The notes under the pieces were generated by a model. It searched no databases, was not told where the DNA came from, and saw only the letters and a program-made list of their open reading frames with translations. Below are positions 19,458-29,527 of a stretch of DNA of 64,000 nt, one piece after another (position 1 is the stretch's first letter; each line of letters starts with the position of its first letter). Origin of the DNA: Burkholderia vietnamiensis LMG 10929 (GTDB taxonomy: Bacteria; Pseudomonadota; Gammaproteobacteria; Burkholderiales; Burkholderiaceae); assembly GCF_000959445.1 (NCBI RefSeq), contig NZ_CP009631.1:2728001-2792000 (forward strand). The letters are read 5' to 3'. The position numbers and the translations under genes are program-made.

Positions 19458-21659
19458 ATGTCAGTCTCCTCCCCTGCTTCCACGCACGCCGGCGGACCGC
19501 TGCCGGCCTGGTTCGCCGCGTTCGGCGACTGGGCCCGCAGCGACGGCGCCGGGTGGCTCTATCTGTTCAAGGCGCTGCTCGCCGCGTTCATCGCAACGGG
19601 CGTGTCGATGCGGCTCGACCTGCCGGCGCCGAAGACGGCATTGACCACGGTGTTCATCGTGATGCAGCCGCAAAGCGGCGCCGTGCTCGCGAAGAGCTTC
19701 TACCGCGTGATCGGCACGATCTTCGGGCTGATCGCGACGCTGGCGTTCGTCGGCCTGTTCCCGCAGCAGCCGGAGCTGTTTCTGCTCGCGGTCGCGCTGT
19801 GGGTCGCGCTGTGCACGGCCGGCGCCGCACGCAACCGCAACTTCCGCAGCTATGGCTTCCTGCTCGCCGGCTACACGACCGCGCTGATCGGGCTGCCGGC
19901 GTCGCAACATCCGGACGGCGCGTTCATGAGCGCGCTCACGCGGGTCGCCGAGATCATGGTCGGGATCGTGTCGGCCGGCGTGGTCAGCGCGCTGGTGTTT
20001 CCGCAGTACACCGGCGAGCAGATGCGCACGACGGTGCGCAAGCGCTTCGTCGGCTTCGTCGACTACGTCGCCGCCGCGCTGTCGGGCAAGCTCGAGCGCG
20101 CGCATATCGAATCGATCCATACGCGCTTCGTCGCCGACGTGGTCGGCTTCGAAGCGGCGCGCAGCATGGCCGTGTTCGAAGATCCGGACACGCGCATGCG
20201 CAGCGGCCGCCTCGCGCGGCTGAACAGCGAGTTCATGAGCGTATCGAGCCGCTTCCACGCGCTGCACCAGCTGATGAACCGGCTGCGCGGCGCCGGCGCG
20301 CAGGCGGCGATCGACGCGATCGAGCCGTACTTCCGCGAGATCGCGCCGCTCCTCACGCGCAACGGCGAGCCGGTGCGCTCGTCGGCCGACGCCGCGCTCG
20401 CGGCCGCGCAGCTGCTCGCGTGGCGCGACGCGCTGCCGCGCCGCATCCGCGCGACCCGCGCGACGCTCGAAGCGCAGCCCGGCTTTCCGCTGCTCGACTT
20501 CGACACGGCCGCCGAGCTGCTGTATCGCTTCATCACGGACCTGCACGAATACGCGGCGACCTACGCGTCGCTCGCGACCGCGAACCACGAGCGCGAGCGC
20601 TGGATCGAGCGCTACGAGCCGCGCACCAACGCGACCGCGATGGTGATCGCGGCGATTCGCACCGCGACGGTGATTCTGGTGCTCGGCTCGGTGTGGATCG
20701 CGACCGCCTGGCCGAGCGGCGTGACGCTGACGCTGACCGCCGCAGCCACGTGCGCGCTCGCGTCGGCGACGCCGCGGCCGACCGCGATGTCCGCGCAGAT
20801 GGGGATGGGCACCGCGCTCGCCGTCTGCACCGGCTTCCTGCTGACGTTCGGCATCTATCCGCACATCGACGGCTTCCCGCTGCTGTGCGTGGCGCTCGCG
20901 CCGCTGCTCGCGATCGGCATCTTCATGACGATGAAGCCGCGGTACGCAGGCTACGGGATGGGCTATCTGATCTTCTTCAGCTTCCTCGCCGGCCCGGACA
21001 ACATCACGCACTACGATCCGATGAGCTTCATGAACGACGCGCTCGCACTGGTGCTGTCGATGCTCGCGTCGGCAATCGCGTTCGCGGTGCTGTTTCCGCC
21101 GAGCGCGCCGTGGCTGAAGAAGCGGCTGTTCGCGGACCTGCGCCATCAGGTCGTCGCGGCATGCCATGCGCGGCTGGCCGGCTTGCGCACGCGCTTCGAG
21201 AGCGGCGCGCGCGACCTGATGCACCAGGCGCACACGCTGTCGGCCGACCAGCCCGACGTGCAGCGCGACGCGCTGCGCTGGATGTTCGCGGTGCTGGAAA
21301 CCGGCAACGCGGTGCTCGATCTGCGCGCCGAACTGGCGACGCTGCCGCCCGACCCGCGCTACGCGGCAACCACGCCGTGGCGCCGCGCGATCGAGACGAT
21401 GCGCGCCGCCCTGTCCGCGCTGTTCGCGCAGCCGGACGCCGGGCGCTTCGACGCGACGCTCGCCGCCGTCGACGCCGCGATCGACGCGACGCGGCACACG
21501 CTCGATGCGGTCACGCCGTCGCGCGACGAACGCCACCGCCTGCAGCGCATCCTGAGCCACCTGCATTTCGTCCGTACCGCGCTGCTCGACCCGGAATCGC
21601 CGCTCGAGCCGCTGAACCGCAATCGCCCCGTGCGTCCCCAACAAGGAGCCTCGTCATGA
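19458..21659 (+). CDS. FUSC-family inner-membrane efflux transporter (AaeB/FusC-like)
   Basis: A 733-residue protein with two blocks of membrane helices (about residues 25-190 and 385-540) and two cytosolic regions, the pattern of AaeB (p-hydroxybenzoate efflux) and fusaric-acid resistance pumps. Signatures include TTVFIVMQPQSGAVLAKSFYR near residue 60. It is 15 bases after the NodT gene and its TGA overlaps the ATG of the DUF1656 gene. It would drive aromatic-acid export with the HlyD and NodT partners. The precise substrate is unknown. Confidence 0.93.
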   Translation: MSVSSPASTHAGGPLPAWFAAFGDWARSDGAGWLYLFKALLAAFIATGVSMRLDLPAPKTALTTVFIVMQPQSGAVLAKSFYRVIGTIFGLIATLAFVGLFPQQPELFLLAVALWVALCTAGAARNRNFRSYGFLLAGYTTALIGLPASQHPDGAFMSALTRVAEIMVGIVSAGVVSALVFPQYTGEQMRTTVRKRFVGFVDYVAAALSGKLERAHIESIHTRFVADVVGFEAARSMAVFEDPDTRMRSGRLARLNSEFMSVSSRFHALHQLMNRLRGAGAQAAIDAIEPYFREIAPLLTRNGEPVRSSADAALAAAQLLAWRDALPRRIRATRATLEAQPGFPLLDFDTAAELLYRFITDLHEYAATYASLATANHERERWIERYEPRTNATAMVIAAIRTATVILVLGSVWIATAWPSGVTLTLTAAATCALASATPRPTAMSAQMGMGTALAVCTGFLLTFGIYPHIDGFPLLCVALAPLLAIGIFMTMKPRYAGYGMGYLIFFSFLAGPDNITHYDPMSFMNDALALVLSMLASAIAFAVLFPPSAPWLKKRLFADLRHQVVAACHARLAGLRTRFESGARDLMHQAHTLSADQPDVQRDALRWMFAVLETGNAVLDLRAELATLPPDPRYAATTPWRRAIETMRAALSALFAQPDAGRFDATLAAVDAAIDATRHTLDAVTPSRDERHRLQRILSHLHFVRTALLDPESPLEPLNRNRPVRPQQGASS

Positions 21660-21859
21660 TGCCGCGTGAAATCGCCATTCTCGATGCCTACATGCCCACG
21701 GTGGTGCTGATGTTCGTCCTGGGCGCGCTCGCGACCTGGGCCGTCGACCGCCTGCTCGCCTATACGGGCCTCTACCGTCTCGTCTGGCACCCGTCGCTGT
21801 TCCGCGCGTGCCTTCTCGTCTGCATCTGCGGCGGAATGAGTCTCGCCGTTTACCGTTGA
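21656..21859 (+). CDS. DUF1656 small membrane protein (AaeX-like)
   Basis: A 67-residue protein with two hydrophobic helices (about residues 12-30 and 45-64) that matches DUF1656/AaeX, the small partner encoded in AaeXAB-type operons. AAGGAG precedes the ATG at 21656, which overlaps the FUSC stop as ATGA. Its role in the pump is not established. Confidence 0.92.
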   Translation: MMPREIAILDAYMPTVVLMFVLGALATWAVDRLLAYTGLYRLVWHPSLFRACLLVCICGGMSLAVYR

Positions 21860-21871
21860 TCCCGAACCATC

Positions 21872-22750
21872 ATGATTATCAGAAAACTCTTCGGCTTCGT
21901 CGCGACCGCCGTCATCCTTCTCGTCGCGATCCTGATCGGGCGCTCGCTGTGGGTGCACTACATGGATGATCCGTGGACGCGCGACGGGCGCGTGCGCGCG
22001 GAGATCGTCAACGTCGCGCCGGACGTGTCGGGCGCGATCGTCGAGCTGCCGGTGCACGACAACCAGCTCGTCAAGAAGGGCGATCTGATCATGCAGATCG
22101 ACCCGTCGCACTATCAGATCGCGGTCGAGCAGGCGCAGGCGGCCGTGGCCGCCCGCCGCGCGGAACTGCAGATGCGCCGCGACGACGCGGCCCGCCGTGC
22201 GGACCTCGACGCGCTCGTCGTGTCGAAGGAAAACCGCGAGAACGCGGCGCACAGCGCATCGAGCGCTGATGCGCAGTATCAGCAGGCGATCGCCGCACTC
22301 GACGCGGCCAAGCTGAACCTCGAGCGCACGCGCGTGATCGCGCCGGTCGACGGCTACATCACGAACCTGCAGACCTTCAAGGGGAACTATGCGGTGGCCG
22401 GCCAGGCGAAGCTCGCGATCGTCGACAGCCACTCGTTCTGGGTGTACGGCTACTTCGAGGAAACCAAGCTGCCGCGCGTGAAGGTCGGTGCGCCGGCCGA
22501 GATGCGGCTGATGAGCGGCGGCGTGATGAAGGGCCATGTCGAGAGCATCTCGCGCGGCATCTACGATCGCGACAACCCGCAAAGCCGCGACCTCGTCGCC
22601 GACGTGAACCCGACCTTCAACTGGGTGCGCCTCGCGCAACGCGTGCCGGTGCGCATCAAGATCGACGAAGTGCCGGCCGACGTGGTGCTGTCGGCCGGTA
22701 CGACCTGCACGGTCGTGATCAACCCGGAGCAGCAGAAGAAGAAATCCTGA
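21872..22750 (+). CDS. HlyD-family membrane fusion protein (AaeA-like)
   Basis: A 292-residue periplasmic adaptor anchored by one N-terminal helix (residues 8-26). The biotinyl-lipoyl-like half-motifs (NVAPDVSGAIVELPVHDNQLVKKGD near 46-70 and VIAPVDGYITNLQTFKGNYA near 152-172) flank a short coiled-coil hairpin. It bridges the FUSC pump and the NodT channel. It starts 12 bases after the DUF1656 stop and closes the operon. Confidence 0.94.
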   Translation: MIIRKLFGFVATAVILLVAILIGRSLWVHYMDDPWTRDGRVRAEIVNVAPDVSGAIVELPVHDNQLVKKGDLIMQIDPSHYQIAVEQAQAAVAARRAELQMRRDDAARRADLDALVVSKENRENAAHSASSADAQYQQAIAALDAAKLNLERTRVIAPVDGYITNLQTFKGNYAVAGQAKLAIVDSHSFWVYGYFEETKLPRVKVGAPAEMRLMSGGVMKGHVESISRGIYDRDNPQSRDLVADVNPTFNWVRLAQRVPVRIKIDEVPADVVLSAGTTCTVVINPEQQKKKS

Positions 22751-22772
22751 GCGCCGCCCGGGCGGGCGCTCA
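22748..22772. terminator. Hairpin spanning both stop codons of convergent genes
   Basis: TGAGCGCC and GGCGCTCA form an 8-bp stem with a 9-base GC loop. The left arm begins with the HlyD stop TGA and the right arm ends with the complement of the chemoreceptor's stop. No T run follows on either strand, so termination efficiency is uncertain. Confidence 0.4.
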
Positions 22773-24434
22773 GGCCGCGAGCCGGAAGCGCCCGACCAGC
22801 GCCTTCAGCGCCTGCGCCTGCTCGTCGAGCGCATTGGCCGCGGCGGCGGCCTGTTCGACCAGCGCCGCATTCTGCTGCGTGCCGGCGTCCATCTGCGTGA
22901 CCGCGCGGCCGATCTCGTCGATCCCGGCGCTCTGCTCGTCCGACGCCGCCGAGATCTCGGCGATGATGTCGGTCACGCGCTTCACCGCCTTCACCACGTC
23001 ATCCATCGTGCGGCCCGCATCGTGGGCGAGCGCCGCGCCGTTCGCGACCCGCTCGACCGACGCGCCGATCAGCTCGCGAATCTCCTTCGCCGCGGTCGCC
23101 GAGCGCTGCGCGAGCAGCCGCACCTCGCCCGCGACCACCGAGAAGCCGCGCCCCTGTTCGCCCGCGCGCGCTGCCTCGACCGCCGCGTTCAACGCGAGAA
23201 TGTTGGTCTGGAACGCAATCCCCTCGATCGTGCCGATGATCTCGCGGATGTTCTTCGCGCTGTCGTCGATCTCGCTCATCGTCGCGACCACCCGGCCGAC
23301 CACGTCCCCGCCCGCCTCCGCCACCGCCGACGCGTTGGCGGCGAGCGCGCTCGCCTGGCGCGCATTCTCGGCGTTCTGACGTACGGTGGAGGTCAGCTCC
23401 TCCATGCTCGCCGCGGTGCGTTCGAGCGCGACCGCCTGCTGCTCGGTGCGGCGCGACAGGTCGAGGTTGCCGGTCGAGATCTCGCCGGACGCGGCCGCGA
23501 TCGCCTCGGCGCTGACGGCGATCTCGCCGACGGTCGCCGCCAGCCCGGTCTGCATGTCGGACAGCGCGCGCACCATGCTGTCGCGGTCGTTGCGGGCCAC
23601 CGGAATCGGCCGCGTCAGGTCGCCGCGCGCGATGTCGGCGGCGATCGCCTTCGCGTGCGCGGGCTCGCCGCCGAGTTGCGCCGCGAGCCGCCGCACCACG
23701 CGCTCGGCGATCACGATCGCCAGCACGATCAGGCCGCCCGTCATCGCGGCGATCATCGCGAACGACGACGAGAAGATCGTTGCGGACGCATCGAGCGTCG
23801 CCTTCGACTTCGCGCCGCGCGTCTTCACGAGCATCGCGACGAGCTTCTCGAGCTTGCCGGTCTCGACCAGCAGCGACACGTCCTGCGTGCCGACCTGCCA
23901 GTTCATCTGCGACAGGTCGAGCGGCTGCGCCTGCACGAGCGTGACGAAGTCGCGCAGATGGCCGCTCCAGGTGCCGACGGCCGCCGAAAACGCGTGCAGT
24001 CGCGCGGAATCGTCGGCATCGGCCGGATCGGCGTAGCGCTGCAGCGTCGCGAGCGCCTGGCCGATCGACGCGAGCCCCGCGCCGACTTCGGCGCCCAGGT
24101 CGTCGCGCTCCTTCGCGGTGGTCGCGGTGAGCAGCATCTTCTGCGCACGGCTCGCGCGCAGCACCTCCGCGCGCACTTCCTCGGCCGCCCGGCTCGCGAC
24201 GTGCCCCTGTTCGTAGACCGACGCGATCGACGCGTTCAGCCGGCTGATCTGCCACAGCGAAAACACGCCGATCGCGAGCGTGCCGGCCAGCAGAATCGCG
24301 AATGCCGCGCGCAACGTCGCCTTGACGGTCCAAGGGCGGCTCAGCCGCGCCGCGGTGCCCGCTCGGCGCGCGGCGGATGCGTGGGAGGCGGTGGCGGCCG
24401 CACCCGGCCCTGGATGCAATGATGCTGCTTTCAT
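22770..24434 (-). CDS. Methyl-accepting chemotaxis protein
   Basis: A 554-residue transmembrane chemoreceptor. After a basic, Ala-rich cytosolic extension of about 40 residues comes the first helix (about 42-62), then a periplasmic four-helix-bundle-type sensor, a second helix near residue 230-250, a HAMP domain (to about 310), and the cytosolic signalling domain with the conserved hairpin tip [24 protein letters not shown] around residue 415-440. No C-terminal NWETF-type CheR-binding peptide is seen. Start ATG at 24434. No chemotaxis genes are adjacent, so it is an orphan receptor. Confidence 0.94.
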   Translation of the reverse strand: MKAASLHPGPGAAATASHASAARRAGTAARLSRPWTVKATLRAAFAILLAGTLAIGVFSLWQISRLNASIASVYEQGHVASRAAEEVRAEVLRASRAQKMLLTATTAKERDDLGAEVGAGLASIGQALATLQRYADPADADDSARLHAFSAAVGTWSGHLRDFVTLVQAQPLDLSQMNWQVGTQDVSLLVETGKLEKLVAMLVKTRGAKSKATLDASATIFSSSFAMIAAMTGGLIVLAIVIAERVVRRLAAQLGGEPAHAKAIAADIARGDLTRPIPVARNDRDSMVRALSDMQTGLAATVGEIAVSAEAIAAASGEISTGNLDLSRRTEQQAVALERTAASMEELTSTVRQNAENARQASALAANASAVAEAGGDVVGRVVATMSEIDDSAKNIREIIGTIEGIAFQTNILALNAAVEAARAGEQGRGFSVVAGEVRLLAQRSATAAKEIRELIGASVERVANGAALAHDAGRTMDDVVKAVKRVTDIIAEISAASDEQSAGIDEIGRAVTQMDAGTQQNAALVEQAAAAANALDEQAQALKALVGRFRLAA

Positions 24435-24838
24435 CGATATATCCCCGTATTGGTCACGCCGCCGGAAAGGTCGGTTCCGACGGCCGGCATTGGCTGCCCA
24501 ATGCCGCATGTGCTGCACCGGGCCGGTTCGTGGCCGGCGCCGGGCTGGTTGCGCGTGCGATGTCGCTGCGTCGTACTACGGCCCGCAACGCGCGGCCTTG
24601 AGTCCGGACAAACACTCATCCGGCCCGGCGCGTCCGCAGCAACGGCCGGACGCGTCCGAGCGTTATAACCGGCCAAAAACGGGCACGATCGCCGAATCGT
24701 CACATCAATGTCCGAAATGCGACAAAACTTGGCCTGACATTGTCGATGCGCCACATTACACTCCTTTGACGCAACAACGATTCGAACGCGCCGGTCGTCA
24801 TCAGAGCGCGTCCCGCCACCTCAACTCGCTCAGCTCAC
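24435..24838. other. 404-bp divergent intergenic region
   Basis: No convincing coding sequence. It is less GC-rich in its right half and holds an inverted repeat, CGCGTCCG...CGGACGCG with a 10-base loop (24629-24654), a possible -10 for the chemoreceptor on the minus strand (TATAAC, 24662-24667), and the promoter of the fsr-like gene (24734-24762). Confidence 0.5.
24734..24762 (+). promoter_or_regulatory. Sigma-70 promoter of the fsr-like gene
   Basis: CTGACA and TACACT with exactly 17 bp between; the -10 lies 77 bases before the start codon. Confidence 0.6.
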
Positions 24839-26077
24839 ATGGAAACCAGCCTCGATACGGGCGCCGGCGCCGCCGCCGTGCCCCAGCCGTCCGCTCCGCC
24901 AGCACCGGGCACCGTCTATTCGGTGCTCGGCGCGATCAGCTTCTCGCACATGCTCAACGACATGATCCAGTCGTTGATCCTCGCGATCTATCCGATGCTC
25001 AAGAGCCAGTTCGCGCTGTCGTTCGCGCAGATCGGCCTCATCACGCTGACGTACCAGATCACCGCGTCGCTGCTGCAGCCGCTCGTCGGCCTCTACACCG
25101 ACAAACGTCCGAAACCGTATTCGCTGCCGGTGGGGATGGGCTTCACGCTGGCCGGGCTGCTGCTGATGTCGGCCGCGAACAGCTTCCCGATGCTGCTGGT
25201 CGCGGCGGCACTGGTGGGCTGCGGCTCGTCGGTGTTCCATCCGGAATCGTCGCGCGTGGCGCGGATGGCGTCGGGCGGCCGGCACGGGCTCGCGCAGTCG
25301 CTGTTTCAGGTCGGCGGCAACGCCGGCTCCGCGCTCGGGCCGCTGCTCGCCGCGCTGGTGATCATTCCGCACGGCCAGCACAGCATCGCGTGGTTCTCGG
25401 CGGCCGCGCTCGTCGCGATGCTGGTGCTCACGCAGATCGGCCACTGGTACAGGAAGCACCCGTCGATGAAGAAGAAGGCGGCGGCCGCCGGCCATCCGAC
25501 GCTGTCGCGCGGGCGCGTGCTGGCGGCGATCGGCGTGCTGGTGCTGCTGGTGTTCTCGAAGTACTTCTACCTCGCGAGCATCAACAGCTATTTCACGTTC
25601 TATCTGATCGACAAGTTCCACCTGTCGGTCCAGGCCGCGCAGATCCACCTGTTCGTGTTCCTCGCGGCGGTCGCGGCCGGCACGCTGATCGGCGGCCCGG
25701 TGGGCGACCGGATCGGCCGCAAGTACGTGATCTGGGTGTCGATCCTCGGCGTCGCGCCGTTCACGCTGCTGCTGCCGTACGCGAACCTGTTCTGGACCAG
25801 CGTGCTGAGCGTGATCATCGGCGTCGTGCTGGCGTCGGCGTTCGCCGCGATTCTGGTCTATGCGACCGAACTGATGCCCGGCAAGGTCGGCATGGTCGCC
25901 GGGCTGTTCTTCGGCTTCGCGTTCGGACTGGGCGGCGTGGGCGCCGCCGTACTCGGCCAGCTCGCCGATGCGACCAGCATCACGTTCGTCTACCGCGTCT
26001 GCTCGTTCCTGCCGTTGATCGGCGTGCTGACCGTGTTCCTGCCGAACCTCGAAAGCGCACGTCGCAAGCGCGCGTGA
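24839..26077 (+). CDS. MFS transporter, fosmidomycin-resistance (Fsr) type
   Basis: A 412-residue permease with about 12 membrane helices. The Fsr signatures FSHMLNDMIQSLILAIYPMLK (residues 35-55), QITASLLQPLVGLYTDKRPKPYSLP and GCGSSVFHPESSRVARMASGGR are very well preserved. Fsr exports fosmidomycin and related phosphonates when overproduced; the natural substrate is not known. It has its own promoter. Its stop faces the nucleosidase gene, with two hairpins between. Confidence 0.93.
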   Translation: METSLDTGAGAAAVPQPSAPPAPGTVYSVLGAISFSHMLNDMIQSLILAIYPMLKSQFALSFAQIGLITLTYQITASLLQPLVGLYTDKRPKPYSLPVGMGFTLAGLLLMSAANSFPMLLVAAALVGCGSSVFHPESSRVARMASGGRHGLAQSLFQVGGNAGSALGPLLAALVIIPHGQHSIAWFSAAALVAMLVLTQIGHWYRKHPSMKKKAAAAGHPTLSRGRVLAAIGVLVLLVFSKYFYLASINSYFTFYLIDKFHLSVQAAQIHLFVFLAAVAAGTLIGGPVGDRIGRKYVIWVSILGVAPFTLLLPYANLFWTSVLSVIIGVVLASAFAAILVYATELMPGKVGMVAGLFFGFAFGLGGVGAAVLGQLADATSITFVYRVCSFLPLIGVLTVFLPNLESARRKRA

Positions 26078-26084
26078 CGACGCA

Positions 26085-26156
26085 GCCGCGGCATGCGTGC
26101 CGCGGCCGGCCGGTCGCTTCGAAGGGGAACGATGACGGCGGCTTCAGGCCGCCGTC
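26085..26156. terminator. Two hairpins between convergent Fsr and nucleosidase genes
   Basis: GCCGCGGCA-TGCG-TGCCGCGGC (26085-26106) follows the Fsr stop. GACGGCGGC-TTCAG-GCCGCCGTC (26134-26156) has a perfect 9-bp stem whose loop contains the nucleosidase stop codon (26144-26146). Neither has a long T run. Confidence 0.5.
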
Positions 26157-26941
26157 GTCGCGTGCAGCGTCAGGAAACGCTTGAGGATGCCGGACGAATA
26201 GCTGCTTGCGATCGCCGACAGGAAGTGCGAGAACGACTGCGTCGCGTGATCGTCGGCGGTGTCGGAGATCGTGCGCACGAGGGCGAACGGCACGTCGTGT
26301 TCCGCGCACACCTGCGCGATCGCCGCGCCTTCCATTTCGACCGCGAGCGCGTCCGGCAGCGCGTCGCGCAGCGCGACGACTTCCGGCTCGCTCGATACGA
26401 AGCGGTCGCCGCTGATGATGAGCCCGCCGTGCAGCGTCGCGCCGGCGAGTCCGAACCGTTCGCCGAAGCGCGCGCCCTCCTCGGCGACGAACAGCGCGCA
26501 CGCGGCCTTCAGCCGGGCCGTCAGCTCCACGTCGGTGGCAAAGTGCGTGATGCCGAGCAGCGGCACCTCGTAGCGCGGAAACAGCGGCGACGCGTCGAGG
26601 TCGTGCTGCAGAAGCGTATCGGCGACGACCACGTCGCCTACGCGCACCGTGCGCGACACGCCGCCCGCGACGCCGGTGAACACCACGCCGGACACGCCGA
26701 ACACGTGGATCAGTGCGCTGACCGTCGCCGCGGCCGCGACCTTGCCGACCCGCGCGAGCGTGACGACGCAGGCCGCGCCGTGCACGGTGCCGACGTGATA
26801 ATCGCGGCGGCCGAGCGTGACCGTCTTCATTTCGCCGTCGGCGCGCATCGCGGCGATCAGATCGCCGAGTTCCTCGGGCAGCGCGGCCAGGATGCCGAGC
26901 GGGCGCGCCGCGAGTGTATCCACCATGTCGATCCCCATCAT
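26144..26941 (-). CDS. 5'-methylthioadenosine/S-adenosylhomocysteine nucleosidase-type phosphorylase
   Basis: A 265-residue member of the PNP/UDP nucleoside phosphorylase family, subgroup MTAN, which cleaves adenine from MTA and SAH. Catalytic counterparts are visible: LPEE near residue 21-24, VEMEGAA (Glu202/Glu204) and SDTADD (Asp227). The 23-residue spacing from Glu204 to Asp227 equals that in E. coli MTAN. It is longer than the E. coli enzyme (232). Starts ATG 26941 and ATG 26938 are adjacent; the first overlaps the uvrD stop (ATGATG around TGA), so translation is coupled to uvrD. A related hopanoid-linked phosphorylase is a less likely alternative. Confidence 0.85.
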   Translation of the reverse strand: MMGIDMVDTLAARPLGILAALPEELGDLIAAMRADGEMKTVTLGRRDYHVGTVHGAACVVTLARVGKVAAAATVSALIHVFGVSGVVFTGVAGGVSRTVRVGDVVVADTLLQHDLDASPLFPRYEVPLLGITHFATDVELTARLKAACALFVAEEGARFGERFGLAGATLHGGLIISGDRFVSSEPEVVALRDALPDALAVEMEGAAIAQVCAEHDVPFALVRTISDTADDHATQSFSHFLSAIASSYSSGILKRFLTLHATTAA

Positions 26942-29301
26942 TCCACCGCCTGCAGTTTCGCGACCGCGAGCGCGAGCCACTTCTCGCCGTGCCGCTTGAA
27001 CTTCACCTGCGCCTTTGCATCGGCGCCGCTGCCTTCGAGCGCGGTGACCACACCCTCGCCGAATTTCGTATGAAACACCTGCTGGCCGATGCGGAACCCG
27101 GTGTCGGCCGCGCGCTGCTTGTCGGCGAACGCCGGCAGCGGCGCGGACACGGCCGCATCGACGATCTGCTCGCGATGGCCGCCGCCCGGCCGCGCGAACC
27201 AGTCGCGCCCCCAGCCGGCGTTGTCGGCGCGGCCGCCCCAGCGCGAACCGGCTTCCACTTTCGGCGTGAGCCACTTCAGCACGTGCTCGGGCAGCTCGTC
27301 GAAGAAGCGCGAGCGCACGTTGTAGCGCGTCTGGCCGTGCAGCATGCGGCTCTGCGCGAACGACAGATAGAGCCGCTCCTTCGCGCGCGTGATCGCGACG
27401 TACATCAGCCGGCGCTCCTCCTCGAGCCCGTCGGACTCGAGCACGCTGTTTTCGTGCGGGAACAACCCTTCCTCGAGGCCGGTGATGAACACGGCCGAGA
27501 ATTCGAGCCCCTTGGACGCATGCACGGTCATCAGTTGCACGGCGTCCTGGCCGGCCTGCGCCTGGTTGTCGCCGGCTTCCAGCGACGCGTGCGACAGGAA
27601 GCCCGCCAGCGGCGTCATCGTGTCGGGGTTCTGCGCGGGGTCGTCGAGCGGCGCCGGATCGAGTACGTCGACCGACGGATCGTCGGCTTCCGCGCGCAGC
27701 GCCGGCGCCGCGATCGCGCCGGCGCGCAGCGGAATCGCGCGCGCCGGTGCATCGAGCCCGTAGCCTTCCTCGCTGACGAACGCGGTGGCCGCGTTCACGA
27801 GTTCCTGCAAGTTTTCGAGGCGGTCCTGGCCTTCGCGCTCGCCCTGGTAGAAATCGGCGAGGCCGCTCGCGCGCACCACGTACTCGACCGTCTCCGGCAG
27901 GCTCATCTGCTCGGTCTCGGCGCGCATCTTCGCGATCAGCGTCGCGAACGCGCCGAGGCTCGTGCCGGCCTTGCCCGTCACGTACGGGATCGCGGCGGCC
28001 ATCGAGCAGTCGTACAGGCGCGCGGCGTCCGCGAGCTGCTCGATCGAGCGCGCGCCGATCCCGCGCGTCGGGAAGTTGACGACGCGCACGAACGCGGTGT
28101 CGTCGTTCGGGTTGTCGATCAGGCGCAGATACGCGAGCGCGTGCTTCACTTCCTGACGCTCGAAGAAGCGCAGGCCGCCGTACACGCGATACGGGATGCC
28201 CGACGTCATCAGCGTGTGCTCGATCGCGCGCGACTGCGCGTTGCTCCGGTACAGCACCGCGATCTCGCTGCGCGACATCCCGGTATTGATCAGCGAGCGG
28301 ATCTCCTCGACGATCCAGCCGGCTTCCTGCGCATCGGTGCTCGCCTCGTACACGCGCACGGGCTCGCCGTGGCCGGCGTCGGTGCGCAGGTTCTTGCCGA
28401 GGCGGTGCGCGTTGTTCGAGATCAGCTGGTTGGCCGCGTCGAGGATGTTGCCGTGCGACCGGTAGTTCTGCTCGAGCTTGATCAGGTTGCGCACGCGGAA
28501 TTCGTCTTCGAAGTCGCGCATGTTGCCGACGTTCGCGCCGCGGAACGCGTAGATCGACTGATCGTCGTCGCCGACCGCGAAGATCGCGTTCCCGGCGCCC
28601 GCGAGCATCTTGAGCCACGCGTACTGCAGCTTGTTGGTGTCCTGGAACTCGTCGACGAGAATGTGCCGGAAGCGCGCCTGGTAATGCGCGCGCAGCGGCG
28701 CGTTGTACGCGAGCAGCTCGTAGCAGCGCAGCAGCAGCTCGGGGAAGTCGACGACGCCCTCGCGCTGGCATTGCTGATCGTATGCCTGGTACAGCTCGAC
28801 GAACTTGCGGTTGAAGTTGTCGGTGGCGTCGACCTTGTCGGGACGCAGCCCCTGCTCCTTCGCGTTGTTGATGAAGTACTGGACGTTCTTCGGCGGGTAT
28901 TTTTCGTCGTCGACGTTCGCGGCCTTCATCAGCCGCTTGATCGCGGACAGCTGGTCGGCCGTGTCGAGGATCTGGAACGTCTGCGGCAGGCCCGCGTCGC
29001 GCCAGTGGGTGCGCAGCATCCGGTTGCACAGCCCGTGGAACGTGCCGATCCACATCCCGCGCGTGTCGATCGGCATCATCGCGGACAGCCGCGCCATCAT
29101 TTCGCGCGCGGCTTTGTTGGTGAACGTGACGGCCAGCACGGTGGCCGGCGACGCGTAGCCCTGCTGGATCAGCCACGCGATCCGCGTGATCAGCACGCGG
29201 GTCTTGCCGCTGCCCGCCCCCGCGAGGATCAGCGCCGGTTCGTTCGGCAGCGTGACGGCGGCGTATTGTTCAGGGTTCAGATTGGCGAGCAGATCGGGCA
29301 T
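26938..29301 (-). CDS. uvrD: UvrD/Rep-type DNA helicase II
   Basis: A 787-residue superfamily 1A 3'-5' helicase for nucleotide excision and mismatch repair. Walker A GAGSGKT is at residues 28-34; VDEFQDTN (motif II), QLMTVHASKGLE (motif V) and the ITRAKERLYL motif VI are present, and a C-terminal Tudor-like tail (VFHTKFGEGVVTALEG near 730) is typical of UvrD/PcrA. The ATG at 29301 (MPDLLANLNPEQ) is the family start; in-frame sequence upstream crosses the promoter. Co-transcribed with the nucleosidase. Confidence 0.95.
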   Translation of the reverse strand: MPDLLANLNPEQYAAVTLPNEPALILAGAGSGKTRVLITRIAWLIQQGYASPATVLAVTFTNKAAREMMARLSAMMPIDTRGMWIGTFHGLCNRMLRTHWRDAGLPQTFQILDTADQLSAIKRLMKAANVDDEKYPPKNVQYFINNAKEQGLRPDKVDATDNFNRKFVELYQAYDQQCQREGVVDFPELLLRCYELLAYNAPLRAHYQARFRHILVDEFQDTNKLQYAWLKMLAGAGNAIFAVGDDDQSIYAFRGANVGNMRDFEDEFRVRNLIKLEQNYRSHGNILDAANQLISNNAHRLGKNLRTDAGHGEPVRVYEASTDAQEAGWIVEEIRSLINTGMSRSEIAVLYRSNAQSRAIEHTLMTSGIPYRVYGGLRFFERQEVKHALAYLRLIDNPNDDTAFVRVVNFPTRGIGARSIEQLADAARLYDCSMAAAIPYVTGKAGTSLGAFATLIAKMRAETEQMSLPETVEYVVRASGLADFYQGEREGQDRLENLQELVNAATAFVSEEGYGLDAPARAIPLRAGAIAAPALRAEADDPSVDVLDPAPLDDPAQNPDTMTPLAGFLSHASLEAGDNQAQAGQDAVQLMTVHASKGLEFSAVFITGLEEGLFPHENSVLESDGLEEERRLMYVAITRAKERLYLSFAQSRMLHGQTRYNVRSRFFDELPEHVLKWLTPKVEAGSRWGGRADNAGWGRDWFARPGGGHREQIVDAAVSAPLPAFADKQRAADTGFRIGQQVFHTKFGEGVVTALEGSGADAKAQVKFKRHGEKWLALAVAKLQAVE

Positions 29302-29340
29302 GGAGCGGCAGCGGACGGGCGAGAAAAATGCGGACCCGCC

Positions 29341-29346
29341 ATTATA
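29341..29346 (-). promoter_or_regulatory. -10 element of uvrD
   Basis: TATAAT on the minus strand, 40 bases before the uvrD start codon. The -35 is not clear. Confidence 0.5.
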
Positions 29347-29473
29347 AGTCGGCCGGGCGATGGCGTTTTCGATCGGCTCGGCACGAGGGCTCGCCACGAG
29401 CCGCGCGCGGCGCCGGGCGAGCATGCGCGCGTCCCGCGCGGGCGCTGCGATGGCTGGCCGATGTGCATCCATT

Positions 29474-29479
29474 TATAAT
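29474..29479 (+). promoter_or_regulatory. -10 element of valS
   Basis: TATAAT on the plus strand, 48 bases before the valS ATG, in an AT-richer patch. The -35 region is poor (TGGCTG at 17 bp). Confidence 0.5.
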
Positions 29480-29527
29480 TGTCGGATTCAGCATCCAATT
29501 CACGCATTTTTCGGCAAATTTCCAACC

